The notes beneath the pieces were generated by a model. It made no database searches. It was given only the letters and a program-made list of their open reading frames with translations, and had not been told where the DNA came from. A program made the position numbers and the translations under genes. From contig CAIIXF020000004.1 in NCBI GenBank assembly GCA_903813345.2, forward strand, positions 3,555,525 through 3,619,524: DNA of 64,000 bases, in the 5' to 3' direction. Shown in pieces: positions 25,286-38,033 of this stretch (its first letter is position 1; every line of letters begins with the position of its first letter). Source of the stretch: Owenia fusiformis (Eukaryota > Annelida > Polychaeta > Sabellida > Oweniidae).

Positions 25286-26069
25286 TCTAATGGAGAATAA
25301 ATGTACTTTCGGAGTTTCACTGCAATTTGTTATCAGAAATTCAATTCTCAAGATTGATAAAAGGACGCATTCTCCATTTGCTATTAACTTTGATGAAGTG
25401 TTGAGCAGCACGAGTGTGTTTTATCATCATCGAGTACACTTGCTGTACAATAATAAAAATAACATAAAAATCAATATATAGCTCGATGTATTACAAGGAC
25501 TTCATATACTAGCAGTAGCATGCAAGTCTGAAGTGTAATCTTAAAGGGTAGAGACCACATACTCCTCTTAAAGAATCAATTGAAGAAGTGATTACACGTC
25601 GTGAACCCGGGAGTGTCAATTTATCGTACGAATACATTGAGGCAGCGAGTGCTTAATGACATATTCGAAAAACCATTAGTTATTAGAAGATAGATATCAA
25701 CGTAAAAAAGGCAGTGGCGACTCTTGAAAGGGATCGATCAGACATTATAACCATTAGACGTTAGTCACAAGTGCATTAGAAAACGTCATTTACAGGCCTG
25801 CTAAAAGCATAGGAGGAAAACCATCAACGTCTCTGAAAATCAAGGGACGAAATCTATATAATTGTGACTCAGATCTCTTGAGAAAATCGTGTTCTAACGA
25901 CAAATCTCGGAAATAAGTACTAGAGATAGTATACATCATTTCGCCTACAGAGAATTGTCAGTATAGGCATTAGAGAAAATTGTGACATAACTTCATAACG
26001 AGGACCTGGAACAATAGCATTAAAGGGAGTGACGTTGAGTGTATAATTAGCAAAACTTCAAGTTCAATA
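25286..26069 (+). other. 5' flank of USP gene 2
   Basis: Presumed promoter and 5' UTR of the gene starting at 26070. No confident core promoter element was found. A 63-codon frame at 25290-25481 has no known domain. Confidence 0.35.
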
Positions 26070-29000
26070 ATGGCGAAATTGGTAGTCCTGGCGATAGATA
26101 ATTCCACTCAGGCAGAAATAGCCTTTGATTGTAAGTACCATATCATAAATCATTGTCTTTAATAAAGCTGTATTATTTGATTCAATTTCAGATATCATAG
26201 CCATTATGCATCACAACAATCTTAAATGGACCTAGGGGCACTATCTGTTCTTTATTTGGACAATTCAACATTTCCAAAATCTTTTTGATCTTCGACTAGC
26301 TATTATAAAGAAACATTTTCTTTCTTATCTTTCACAAATATACATTTGGTATCGCTCCGCCATTGATTTGCTGTTGTATTCCTTGCTGTGATGAACCTCA
26401 CTATATAGTACCCTGAGCTGTTTTCCACCGAAATATCAAGTTGTCATGGTAACCAAGGCCTTGTAGTTACCATGGTAACTGAGAAAATGGGAGTGACATT
26501 GACAGCAAAAAGCCCTAACCCTACCATAAAGTGATTTTAAGAATATTTATCGATATTAAATTTTTCTTCATCCCCCGAACGAGTTCTGGAGGCCTGTGTT
26601 CGGAGGATGACTTTTCTTAAACATTGATATAATCCAGAACACTCTAAACACATGAAACAAGAAAAAATATCAAAATGAGTTTAGGTCGATCACTTTGATT
26701 TTTTACTTGAGAATCACCTATTATCACCCACATGGCTATGTTTTGTCAAGGTCACGAGATAAACTTAAAATAATAGAGGTAAATCTGCTAACGTTCCAGA
26801 GCTCTTCCTTATCACGAAACATAGCACTGGTACACTGATTATCATGAGACAATACACGTTAGGGAGGAGCTGTGTCCACCTTTAAATGCCAACGCGTAAA
26901 AGGCCCACTTGCACTAGTTTTGGCGGAGTTATACCATTTATTGATTCCTCTCGTGTTTATTTAATGAAGAAATTCGTAAATAAAACTTTGACTTCCTGCT
27001 GAACGCTTGATACCCTATTTAATAGTTTTGATAGTTTCATCTACACTATTTGATCTAGCCTTATTCTGATGTTTCATATGACACCCCATGGAAAGCAATG
27101 ACGCTACTTAACATTTGCAATTATTAGATCTTATTATGAGCATCAAAAACGTGTTTTACTAGTATTCAGAGAGCGATGATTACTTCTAGCTTTACGTTAA
27201 AAGTAAAACCTTGAAGACGAGGATGTCGTTAATCTTCCGTACAGATCGTTGATTAAACAATAGATTAATAACATTAGCCTAATCATGAGATGCTGATAGA
27301 AAAACGTCGTTAGGTAGCTACTGTTTCATCAACGTGACACAATAAATGTCTTCATTACAAAGCTTTATTGTGGCATGTTTGGCCTGCCAAGAGACATAAA
27401 TGTAAGGCCGTTGTAAATTAAATGTCTGTTTTGCAATATTTGTCTGGGATTGGTAAAATCTACCTGGCCAAACCTTTTTCTTGCCTAATATAAGGATTGA
27501 ATAATTTTCGCTCATATTAGGAAACTTGCTTTTATCGTGAGCTTTTCTATTGAAAGCCTATACTTGTATGCATGTCATATTGCCATTAAACTTAATTCCG
27601 CTAACCAAACAATTGCATATAGTGGCCTTTTGCGTAATTAAAGCAATTTTAAGGCTGTGTGCCTTTTGTTATCACTCACTCTAATGCTCAGTGACAGTAA
27701 CTAGTGGTTTTTCAATTTGGAACGTCTCTTCCATAATTTAGCGTCAATTTTCTGTCGACCATGCTTACTTTGGGCTCCTTTGGGGCCTCCAAAGCTATTA
27801 TTGATTATGACAACCGCGCATCTACTATGAAGGCCTCTTTTAAGAAACGAAATTAAACTATTGTAAGGGGTACATTTTCATTATCATGGCCTGACCTTTG
27901 TGTCAGGTCATTCTAATCCTCTTCGATCTTTTGTCAAACCCTGGGGCTAAAAAGGAGAGTAATAATCACAACCACTGTGCATCTTCTGTAAATGAAGACC
28001 CCTTCTACACAAGCAAAGTAAGGTTATTGTAAAGGGTATTTGTACATAGCCTAGGTCTGACTTAACATGACCTAGCTAATGACATGACTTCCATATATCA
28101 TGGAGATTAGTACATGCATGAACGTGGTCCTATTATCAATATGAATTACCATGGGAAATTTAGTTAAATAGGAAAGGGAGTCAATATGGTTGAATGACTC
28201 TCCCCCGGGAGACAACTGGATGTAGTTGATGTTGTACCTACCATTTTGATAATTGCATCCTATTATCTCGACAACATCTATGCTGCACCCTTTTCAAAAG
28301 TTTGTTTCTTTCAAATAGAGCTTAATTATAACTCTTTTAGTAGGAGAGAATCCTTTGATCTAATCACACCCAGATTAGCTAGGTTGATTAATACAGTTGC
28401 AAAACTATACGCATTCATAAGTTACTGGCGCTTATTTCCTATAACAGCTACATTCCTCTTGGGGCCATTAAGATCAGCATCAAAATTGTACAATTGCCAT
28501 TCGTAGCCTAGTCTAGCCACAAGCCCTTGTGAACCCCCCACCACTCCACCGACTACACATCCCCCCACACCTACTACACATCTCCCCACGTGTCTTTTTG
28601 GTGAGGAAGAGGGAGTAAAGGGAGGCTTCAGATGAAATATTATTTTAGTATTTGAACATCATAAAATATCTTAAATCTCAATCGGCCATGTTAACACTGG
28701 TTGAATCAATAGTTGATCAATAATGTATACCCAGGGTTTAGTACTAGGTACCCTGCGTACAGAGTCTAGTTAAACTACAAGACGAAGCTCTCTTTTAATT
28801 AAGAAGTGAAGTCAAACGAATGCAAAGGGTAAGTACTAGCCGAGTTAAAATGAATAGATGATGCATTTCGACTAAAGAAGACATACTACTATATCTTTAG
28901 ATTTCATTTCCATCGTTCAGTTGCAAAACGTCTGAAATTAAAATATTTATTTTTTGTGATGTTTTGGTGAAGCAGTTGATCTCAACGATCTCATATGCAT

Positions 29001-31227
29001 CTTTCATGTCCTTTTATGGGAGTTGAACGTAAAATAAATGTTACTGCGTATAAAAAGGCAGCAAATTGTTTGTTATTTTCTGACCACATATTCTGATAGA
29101 TCCATAGATACACCATAGATCCCGGCCAGATTTTTTTGTAGTAGGATCAGTAGCTCAATAAATATTCTTTGAGCCTATGAGATCCTACTGCAAAACGATC
29201 TGGTCAACATCTATGGAAAATACCAAAAGATCAATGAGTAATTTCTGATGAATTAGTAAAGGCAAATGAAGTTGATTTCCTTGAAGAATACCTCTATAAA
29301 TTCCATAACCAAATTACAATCACGATTCATCCACTGGGCTTACGATATCAAACAAAACGAAAGCTTTTAAAGGATTTGTATGCATAGATTCGGAATGGAG
29401 CAATCAATTCAGTCGCTTTGGTATTGACTTTTGAATTGTCTGGACATATCGCATTATAGGCAATCTGTCATTTAGAGTGATATGATCAATAGTGGTATCG
29501 TATGTAATAGCTGAAGTGCCCGGATTTTTAATAAACCAAAGCTTCTTCAATTCCAATGCTCTGCCTCGCAGTTGTTATCCGATGCCTACTTCTAATGAGT
29601 TTGATTTAACCTTTTGAGTTTGATCGTGTGGTTTCATCTGAGTCTCGTGTTGGAATATAAGGTTCTGTATTAGAAAAATGTAAAAAAGATGTAGAGAAAA
29701 TATCGATGTCTTATATTATGACGGTATAGATGGAGCCAGACATATGAGGCGGTAAATACCTCACCAATATTTTTTTGAAAAAGTAATATATATATATAAA
29801 CCTGTTTTTACTGAAACTGAACTTGAATGGTTTCCAGTAATTATAATTTCTTTGTATTATATTTGCCTCGCCTGTTCAAATTTGTCTCGCCTATTTTCAG
29901 ACCCTGGATTGGCCCTCGTCTGTGTTTTAAAATACACATGTACCATTCTACCATTTTCAGGGTATGTGGAGCATATATACAGACCGGAACATCAACTATT
30001 ACTGTTGCATTGTGGGGAGGTCAGGGCGCCAACCATGCCATCACGTGATGGTGAGTAGTATAGTGCGCAAAGTAAGAACCATTGTGGCAGATTTACGGTC
30101 CCAGGAGATTGGTGTTCCCTTCTATGTATGGGTGGCCCTTGCCGGACCTGGTTCAGTTTAAACTTGATGTGAAGGTTTATAGAAGAAACACAGCCCGACT
30201 TTAATATTGGCATTTCTCTCCATCAGTATTTATTTAACCCTTGATTTAGCCTAACACTCCGCTCATTTAAAACAGAAGTTTCTTCATCCTAGTTTATACT
30301 CATTCAAACCATTTAGATGGGGGACTATCATTCACTGGGACCAAAATTTCTATCGATTATAGTTCACCATTGTACCTTTAAACTTTATATCCACAGCGCC
30401 TTATAGTGAATCAAAATACTTTACCGCCATCTTTCATTTCATAGCATGTTAAGAGTGGCTAATTTCCTAATGCCAGTCGTTAATAAATTTTAAAGAAGGG
30501 TTTGAGTTAGACATTGTTTAACATAGAAGGTTGTGTGTTGCAGCCGATGGTTGGAAAAGTGCCCTGGAAGAGGTCGAGGGGAAAGTCAATGCCTTAAGAA
30601 GTAAATATGAGACAAAAATGAAAAATGCAAAGGTTTGATCTTTCATATCTGTCAATTTTCTGCCATAGTTTTCTAAAAAGTACAATTGAGTAAACAATGC
30701 TTGGAAAAACCAAGTTCGTATGAGGATTTAACTAATAAAGATAAACTTCAGTACAAATCAGATAGTTGATGAATGATGGTTCACGAAGTAATGACAATTT
30801 TAACAGTTTTTAACCAATCTTTCTAGAATTTGCACATACGTGTACTATCAGGGATGTACGTAGTTATGAATATTGAAATATTATGTGGTCCAAAATTGTC
30901 CCTCTTAAGTGACAATGCCTCTTAAAGTGACAATGCCTCTTAAACTGACAATGCCTTTTTAAGTGACAACGCCTCTTTAAGTGTAAAACGTCTAACATGA
31001 TATACACAGTATCTTCATCTTCTATCTTCCAGATAACTGGTACTGTGGAATCTGATTTCGGAAAGCCAGGAGAACTCATTGTTAAGGTTGCCGAGGAACG
31101 AAGCGCAACTATGATCGTGATGGGCTCAAGAGGTTTTGGTACACTACGGCGAACAATTCTAGGATCAGTCAGTGACTACGTACTCCACCATAGCAAACAA
31201 CCCGTCATCATTTGTCCAAAAAAATAA
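26070..31227 (+). CDS. universal stress protein (USP domain), gene 2
   Basis: Tandem paralogue of USP gene 1 in the same orientation. Coding exons: 26070-26130, 29961-30050, 30544-30632 and 31033-31227, all GT-AG, with the same phases 1, 1, 0. It gives 144 residues. Exon 1 holds beta1 (LVVLAIDNS, with the ATP-contact Asp). Exon 2 is 90 nt, as in gene 1, and again begins inside a Trp codon (WYVEHIYR). The last exon has the ATP loop GSRGFGTLRRTILGS and the closing strand QPVIICP. It has one third exon (89 nt), similar in pattern to exon 3b of gene 1. The loop is intact, so it is an ATP-binding type USP. No signal peptide. The role is inferred from family only. Confidence 0.9.
29113..29216. repeat. 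about 104-bp hairpin element
   Basis: ccatagatcccggccagatt pairs with gatctggtcaacatctatgg and the arms continue through gtagtaggatc and gatcctactgc. MITE-like, inside intron 1 of USP gene 2. Confidence 0.55.
30899..30981. repeat. short tandem repeat, about 20-bp unit
   Basis: About four to five copies of a unit like tcttaaagtgacaatgcc lie 50 bases upstream of the last acceptor of USP gene 2. Confidence 0.7.
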
Positions 31228-31508
31228 TGGACTACTATTTTCAAAAGTGTGCTTCGTTTCATCTACACTCCTTCGAATTAGAGATAATCTTTTGATCTTG
31301 CAGTCACAGAATTTCACGCCATCATAAGTACATGTACCTGTAGCTAGCATTTACGTATTTTTGCTAAAACTTCAACGGAATACCATGACAGCTACCTCTG
31401 AGGTCGTTAAAATCTTACCAGCCTCATAAAATTATTTTATTCAGAGGGTAGCGATTACTATTAAACTCTGGACACCAGGGTGATTGGTAGGACCCATACA
31501 GTGTATTA

Positions 31509-31537
31509 AATAAATTGTGTTGTGTATATATAATAAA
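31509..31537 (+). terminator. candidate poly(A) signals of USP gene 2
   Basis: AATAAA at 31509-31514 and again at 31532-31537, about 280-310 bases after the stop codon. Position and spacing are plausible for the 3' end; no transcript evidence. Confidence 0.5.
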
Positions 31538-32335
31538 CAATTGCTTTAGTAGAAGCAGAGACATATAAAACATTGGATATGTCTCTGGTAGAAGCCAAAT
31601 GATTTTAGTGTATAAATTGCGCAGTGTAAATAATATGCAAATATAAATTAAATAGATGCCATTAGCTAGGATTAAGATAATTTATCCTGTTTGTTTGTCG
31701 CTTATATACATCATTGGAATATCAATTCTTTCCATACCAAAGAACATGAGATGCCTTAAGAGATGGATTGAACGTAACATCTACCATTTTATGTCCATTT
31801 ACGTATTTCATTATTCTTATGTCATGTTATGACTAGCCTTATAATTGCCTCATTTCAAATTTTCATCAAATTCCAAACAAGTTAAGAATAAAAATTCGAG
31901 AGAAATATCCCTGGGAATAGTTCTGATACGGGATTCTGTCTGATACGGATAGGCTACAGGATTTTTTGAATATCAGTTTTATTCCCTGTTTATTTCCCAG
32001 GGAAAACAATTTTATTTACGTCATAACACCCAATATCAAAGAAAATATTTGAGAACTAAACGTATGTCATACTTTGAAGAATCAGCCCAGCAACATCAGT
32101 TCTATGATGTTTATATGGGGTCTTACTAAAAATAAGGAATCAATCAAGATGGCGGAGGGAATATTGCAAAAGTAGAGATTTATACAAAACCTCACATTTG
32201 ATCAATTTTTCTTGTTTTTATTTTCATCAATCGGAATGTATTTATAGCAAGTAAAATTGTACAAATAGGAATGATTTTAGAGATAGTAACATTATGTTAA
32301 AACACATTTAAAATCGAAGTGCCACGTGACCTTTA

Positions 32336-32826
32336 CACCCCAGTCACATTTGTCGCACGGCGGCCGCAAGTCGGCCGCAGATCAATTAAATCGGTGAATT
32401 TCTGCGGCGAGCGTAGAAAAACTACGCTCGCCTTGCGGCCTCCGTACGGCGTATCCAGTTTCTTACAGGCCGCAGGGTCGCCGTAGAAATTATAACTCGG
32501 AGTTATAATATTTGTTCATTTCTGAGGTCCCCGTAGAAATCAACTGGCTCAACAAGATTGAATCATTATTTGTTAATGTTTCACGATCACTTTTCATTTG
32601 ATATTACATCCTAGCACTATGAATAACATTTATAAATTGTCCTGATGTAAATAAAATGAAAAAAAGTATTATTTTTCAACAGAAATTTAAAATTCACCGT
32701 GCGGCTGCCGTGGGAAATGTGACTGCAAAAGTATGAGCGCACAGAAAATCTGCGGCGAGCGTAGAAAAGCAACTGGCCGCAGAAATGATAGACCGCACGG
32801 CGGCCGCAGGAAATGTGACTGGGGTG
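32336..32826. mobile_element. PIF/Harbinger-like MITE, TTA target site, copy 1
   Basis: The ends CACCCCAGTCACATTT are inverted repeats, flanked by TTA on both sides (32333-32335, 32827-32829). The interior is GC-rich with repeated cggccgcag and gtagaaat words. Copy 2 lies at 41234-41872 in the opposite internal orientation. A 3-bp TTA or TWA duplication is the hallmark of PIF/Harbinger. No transposase. Confidence 0.85.
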
Positions 32827-32865
32827 TTACCTAAAAGTTTGGAATATGATTTTTAAATAAAGGTG

Positions 32866-33182
32866 TAATTCTTGCATTTAGACCATCGCTTTTGTTACAT
32901 TGACGTAAGTCGTCAAAGTAACATACATTGGTAATATAGCGGACTTTCGTCAATGTAACAAAAGCGATGGACTAAATATATAAATTGCAACATCATTTAC
33001 AAAAAATTCTAAATCGAAGAAGTGTATTAAAGCTAGACTATATTCCCTTGATTTGAGCCAAATTAAAATCTGCAACTTGACTTTTAAGTAGGTTTAAATC
33101 AGAATACAAAAAAATCGTAACCAGGAAGTTCATCCATTTTGTTACATTGACGTTCCGTCTAAGTAACTAGTTGTGGAATAGT
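32866..33182. mobile_element. foldback MITE, family Y copy 2, partial
   Basis: Shares with 7914-8398 the segments accatcgcttttgttacatt, the hairpin around gacgtaagtcgtcaaagtaa, gtaggtttaaatcagaa and the terminal aactagttgtggaa. The opposite terminal arm is missing. Confidence 0.65.
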
Positions 33183-33219
33183 GAAGAGAAAGCATGTTAT
33201 AATATTGGAAATACAATTT

Positions 33220-33345
33220 TACGGCCTCGACATGACCCCGTGACAAGGTACCCGACATGGCATTTCAATACAAACCACCTGGTGGTTAATTGAGTGAAAA
33301 GTTATTACAATGTCATTTTACGTCACCACCAGAAGTGGTGACATA
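33220..33345. repeat. dispersed repeat shared with 40268-40345
   Basis: cctcgacatgac, cgtgacaaggtac and acctggtggtt recur in order at 40276-40337. A local inverted repeat (caccaccagaagtggtg) is also present. Type unknown. Confidence 0.4.
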
Positions 33346-33549
33346 TTGTTAATATAGTCTCCAACATTTTTATGGACGGTGTTCAGTATATGTAACAAAT
33401 ACTACAACTTCCAACTGGCGGTGACATTTTGTCATGTTAAATGTCTTGTTAACTTTATATGAATCCATGAGATCATATTCTGTGATCTCAAGTATTAAAT
33501 ACACAAGGATGATTGGCTCCCAGAGTGCAACAACGATATTCTGTCCCGT

Positions 33550-34720
33550 ATAATAATAATAGGATTTTATTAGTACTGATGCCCTTTTAGGGCCAAACGT
33601 ACATCCAATATACAATTTTCAATAACAGTAAATATAGGCAATAAAGTAAAGAAAATAGGATTACATTCTTCAAATGACATATAAAATGTTACTTTGATAT
33701 AAGAATCCTGTCTCTACCAATCATTAGATACTTTATCATGTCAGCAGATTCTTTTAATATGATCCCCTCACTCGTCAATAGAAAAATTGTCTTTTGGTGG
33801 TCATTCATGTTTTTAAAATTACGACACAGGTTTTCAAGTTTTTCAATATGGGATTTTCTGATAAACTCCAATTTTTTACATTTGAATAAAAAGTGTGTTT
33901 CATCTTCTATAACCGAGTCCTTGCATATTTTACAAAATCGACTATTAAGATCAGTAATTGGTTTTGTATATCGGCCTCTCTCTATCTCTAGATTGTGGGC
34001 GCTTATACGTAATCTAGTTAAATGTTTAGCATTTGAAAGTGTCGTTTCTGAAAGGTAGTGTTCAAATCCAAAGTGCGATTTTAGTTGTTTAAATAATCTA
34101 AGTTTCCCCCCATTCCCACTTATCAGATTCTTCCAATATACTTGATATCTCTCTATTAGTTTCCTTTTGACTTTAATAGCAAGCCTATTCGTGCTCAACT
34201 CTATGTTTACCCTATCTTCAAGATTCAATTCATCAGACATTTTTATTTTAATATGGCACAGTATATTTTTGAGTTGTTTGTGCCATGTAAATGTGTTATT
34301 TGTTAAATCAAATGTTTTACTCATAATTAATGAATCGTTTAGTAAACTCCCATTTGAACTCAACTCTAAATGACCGAGGTATTTGATTTGTCTTTTTATA
34401 ATATCAACTACCAAAGGTATTCTTCCCAATTCTCCTCTTACTGCCATGTTTGTGGCTTTTCTATGAACCCCGAGAACATATTTTTGGAACCGAATATGAT
34501 TGTTTTCAATTAAAGCACTTTCGTATTTCTGTTCAATATCTCGATTAGTTTGGCAGTCACGCTTGGTATATATATCATTACACCATATTTCCGAACCGTA
34601 TAAAGCGACGGGTTTGATAAGTTGATCATACAATTTCATTTTCAGTGAAGACTTCATCTCTGTGCCGCTTGTCAATTGATAAAGTTTAAACATGGCTATG
34701 AAGATGTCGTGATACAAAAT
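33550..34720 (-). mobile_element. 5'-truncated non-LTR retrotransposon (LINE)
   Basis: A 342-codon minus-strand frame (33689-34717) matches the region downstream of the reverse-transcriptase palm in LINEs. It starts with a thumb-type motif (KLYDQLIKPVALYGSEIW), continues with FQKYVLGVHRKATN, and near the C-terminus has a zinc-knuckle-like C-x2-C-x8-H-x4-C (CKICKDSVIEDETHFLFKC). The catalytic YADD region and endonuclease are absent, so it is a dead 5'-truncated insertion. Its 3' end on the minus strand has an ATT-rich microsatellite tail near 33550. The family (CR1, Jockey or similar) cannot be settled by eye. Confidence 0.8.
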
Positions 34721-34882
34721 TTGAATTCAAACGGCCGCCATTTTGTTCACTATAACATTTGAATAATGAATTTTTGAATTATTTCTCAACGGAAAATTCC
34801 AAAACTCACAAGAAATGATCATGATATTGGTATGGATCTTCTGAATTGTTTATTTTGAATTTATAGTCGGTTACTAGCCTTG

Positions 34883-34998
34883 CTTAAAAGACCCTGTACT
34901 CCCCCCCCCCCTTATCCCCTTATCCCCTCTCTGTATATTGCCAGGTAAAGAGAGTGAAGGTGACGGGGGGGTGGATACAGTCTTTGAGTAAGACTAGT
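34883..34998. mobile_element. short palindromic element with C/G runs, copy 1
   Basis: ttgcttaaaagaccctgtac followed by a C-run pairs imperfectly with a G-run and tggatacagtctttgagtaa. Copy 2 at 55565-55668 is nearly the same. Hairpin MITE-like. Confidence 0.65.
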
Positions 34999-35280
34999 CC
35001 GTTACTATCAGAAAAAGACTTTTCGACGTTTCCATTGTTGGAAAATATCGATGTTCGATCCTGGGAGCCAATCCTCCTTGAAATACATAAGAACTTGGAA
35101 AACATGTTTCCATACTTCGATAAGAAAATTCTTAATAATTGGATATTGATTTTTAAAACGTTAAAGATATTTTTATTAAAACCAGCAAATACACTCAACA
35201 TTTGCTTATGCATGAATTAATATGAATTAGCAATACTACGAGTGATTTTGAAATTTTCTCAATTGCAAATTTGTTTAAAG
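34999..35280. other. spacer before the antistasin-like pair
   Basis: Open frames exist on both strands (34954-35220 plus, 34920-35213 minus) without recognisable domains. From about 35170 onward the sequence is homologous to 40630 onward, which marks the left limit of the duplication that made the two antistasin-like genes. Confidence 0.45.
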
Positions 35281-35390
35281 GAAACAGATGTGCCTCAGCT
35301 TAACTGCGTTGTTTGTCTTAAAAGAAATCAAAATATACGTACATGTAGGTAGATAATCTCCTGAATCATTTTGATGCGTATTTCCTTTGG
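35281..35390 (+). other. probable noncoding first exon, antistasin-like gene A
   Basis: Conserved with 40740-40854 upstream of gene B (ggtagat, ctgaatcatt, then a shared donor GG/GTAAGTAACAT at 35391). Both genes also share an acceptor only four bases before the ATG (ttttag/gaaaATG). A 5' UTR exon spliced to the ATG exon explains both signals. The 5' limit is unknown. Confidence 0.6.
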
Positions 35391-35412
35391 GTAAGTAACA
35401 TGCTATTACAAT

Positions 35413-35640
35413 TAGAGAGATTTTGCAACTCACGTATTGCATGTCTGATTACATCATTATTTATTGGGCAGCTCTATACGTCTGTAAGCGTGATATTCTA
35501 TAAATCGCCGTCAAAATCAATAGAATATCACACTTATAGACGTATGCTGCGCAATAAATGATGACGTAATCAAACGCTTCATAAGTTATACGTTATACGA
35601 GAATAATAAACATGCCATAAGTGAGTTGCGAAATCTCTGT
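35413..35640. mobile_element. inverted-repeat element in gene A 5' UTR intron
   Basis: agagattttgcaactcac at the left is matched by gtgagttgcgaaatctct at the right, and inner arms (gtgatattctat, atagaatatcac) also pair. Gene B's intron passes from gtaagtaacat directly to gaatttagattgta without it, so gene B keeps an approximate empty site. Confidence 0.7.
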
Positions 35641-35984
35641 AATATATAGAATTTAGATTGTATAAAAGTCTGCTTTTTGTTTGTTTATTTTTTGACAATT
35701 TCTGATGTGTTATACACGTTGAGATATATATATTTAGAAATCATAAAATATAAGCGTCCGGATATCTTAGATATCTAAGATCCCATTCGGGGATTCCGTT
35801 TTTCAGCTTCAGTATTGTCTTCATTCGGGCCTCCAAAGAATCACATTATTTACGCAACAGTTTAAGTATATCTAAGTCAAACAGTCCTGTGTCATTAAAA
35901 ATAAAGCAAGCCACAAGCATTCAACGCCAAAAGAAAGGTATATGTTCACCAATAATTTAATTGTATCACTTTTATTTTAGGAAA

Positions 35985-37934
35985 ATGCATCTTGGTGTCA
36001 ACGTGACATTACTTTTATTATGCTTACAAGGAATCTTGACAGGTATAAATTAATTTATATTACATATTTTTTAATTTCCAAAGATTTCCTTTTTTTAAAG
36101 ATTTACACACGCCCTTATCATGGAAAATATTGTATTGGAATTTGTTCTTTGGGAAATAAGCAATTCAATTCTTGTTTGGCTTAATTTAAGGATTAACCAT
36201 ATACCCGTTCAAGTGAGCTTGGGTATCATTAAGGAATAAGAATAAAATTCATAGCCGATTTTAATGTCCTCTTCGATAGTTCTCTTTTACGTGTTTGTTG
36301 TTATAAAATGTGCTCCCAATGGTGAAAGAACGTCAAACTCAAGGAACACTCATCTCCAGCGAATTGATGTAAATTAAGCTTCATATTTAACAAAAGAAGG
36401 CACGATACCCCCAAATAAAAATTCTTAGTAACAGAATTTATCTTGTTTTAGAATTGCCACCAAAAGAGATCGTTCAAGTATCATGTCCTCTAATAGGATG
36501 TGACATACCATGTTCGGTAGAGGAAGAATACGAGCGAGATGGAGAGACCGGATGTCAAACGTCATGCAAATGCGTGCCAAAGATGTCAATCGCCATGGAA
36601 CTACCCCCAGTCGACTCATTTGTCTTGGACGACCAGGTCGTTTGTCCAATGGTTGTGGTAGAATGCGAAGATGAATGTGTAAAGACGACAGATGCCGAAG
36701 GTTGTGACGTTTGCATATGTCCGGAACCTGTAGACCCAATTGTCTTGGACGACCAGGTCGTTTGTCCAATGGTTGTAGTAGAATGCGAAGATGGATGTGA
36801 AAAGAGAACAGATACCGAAGGTTGTGACGTTTGCATATGTCCGGAACCTGAGATTGCGTGCGCAGTTCCCATGTGCATCAACGACTGTGGGCTTTTCGGT
36901 GGGTTCAAATACAACGATTTAGGCTGCCAAACATGTGATTGTAATGAACCTGTTCCAATTGTTGATCCCGTGCCTTGTCCTCCAGTCAATTGTGATGCTA
37001 AGTTTTGCAAGAAAGTTCAGCACCCTGACCTGCCAAATTGTTTTGTCTGTGAATGCTACCCTCCGCCTCCCGATACTGCCTGTAGAGACATCCCCTGCAC
37101 GCATGATTGTAAAGACAGAGGAGGATTCAAATGGACCTCATCCGGGTGCCCAACATGTGAATGCAACGATTGCCCGACCGTCACATGCACCAGCCCATGT
37201 TCATCGGGATTCAAAATAGACGAGAACGGTTGTTTTTTGCCTACGTGCGAATGTTACGTCCCAGAATGTCCGATGTTCCGGTGCCCCAATGACTGCTCTA
37301 ATGGCTATAAGAAGGACCATTACGGCTGTATGAGTCCGACTTGTGAGTGCAACCCCTCATGTCAGGTGAACTCATTTTCTGTAGGCCTACAGTATGTAGA
37401 ACAACTTCAATAATTGTCTCATTTTGGAAAATCATACAAAAATGAATCCCTAGAGTGCCATCTTTATGAAGATAGATTTATCTATGAATGTCCCCTTCCT
37501 CTTGTGTGCCAATGGGCAATTAACAGATTAATAGGTCATCGTTCTCTAGATATGAAGTCATAATGTCTTCGTTATTATTTGTATACAGTCATGATAACCT
37601 AGACACCTCCTGCTCCTTTCTCCTCAACGTTTCTTGCGTAAAAGATGCGACGAGTATCAGAATGATATAACGAACAGCAAATGTAGCAATCATGATTTTC
37701 TTATATATTATGAATTCTGTAACTAATAATAAACTCTATTTTGTTGCTTGAATATTGCAGACTGTAAGATGGAAAAATAAGTGTAAAGGCAGACTTAGGG
37801 AGTGCGTCTTGGATACACCGAAAAACTGCCCCCATCCACCCTGTGCACCAGTCCCGAGATGTAGACGTAAAAAGAAAGTGACTAGGAAAGAGAGAGAAAG
37901 ATTCTTAGAAAGACTTAGAAAGCAAAACTACTAA
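35985..37934 (+). CDS. secreted antistasin-like cysteine-repeat protein, gene A
   Basis: Coding exons 35985-36042, 36452-37365 and 37761-37934 (GT-AG, phases 1 and 0) give 381 residues. The first exon encodes a signal peptide (MHLGVNVTLLLLCLQGILT). The large exon holds eight cysteine modules of antistasin type, starting at CPLIG, CPMVV (twice), CAVPM, CPPVN, CRDIP, CPTVT and CPMFR, each ending in a GCxxCxC or close variant. The last exon encodes a Cys-containing, strongly basic tail (RCRRKKK, then RKERERFLERLRKQ). Antistasin family members inhibit serine proteases and may bind heparin; inhibition here is inferred. No membrane segment. Modules 2 and 3 are near-identical internal duplicates. 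The closely related gene B follows 6 kb downstream. Confidence 0.85.
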
Positions 37935-38033
37935 AGAAAATCCCGAGCATTCACAAGTTAAAACAGACTTCTGCTATGTACGCATATTTCATTTTAAAAC
38001 TATATTTTGCAGATATTTCTCTTTCGAGATATA

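Noticed and set aside
34954-35220. 88-codon plus frame (and 97-codon minus frame) upstream of antistasin-like gene A
   Set aside because: No domain. Part overlaps a palindromic element and part overlaps DNA homologous to noncoding sequence upstream of gene B, where the frame is not kept.
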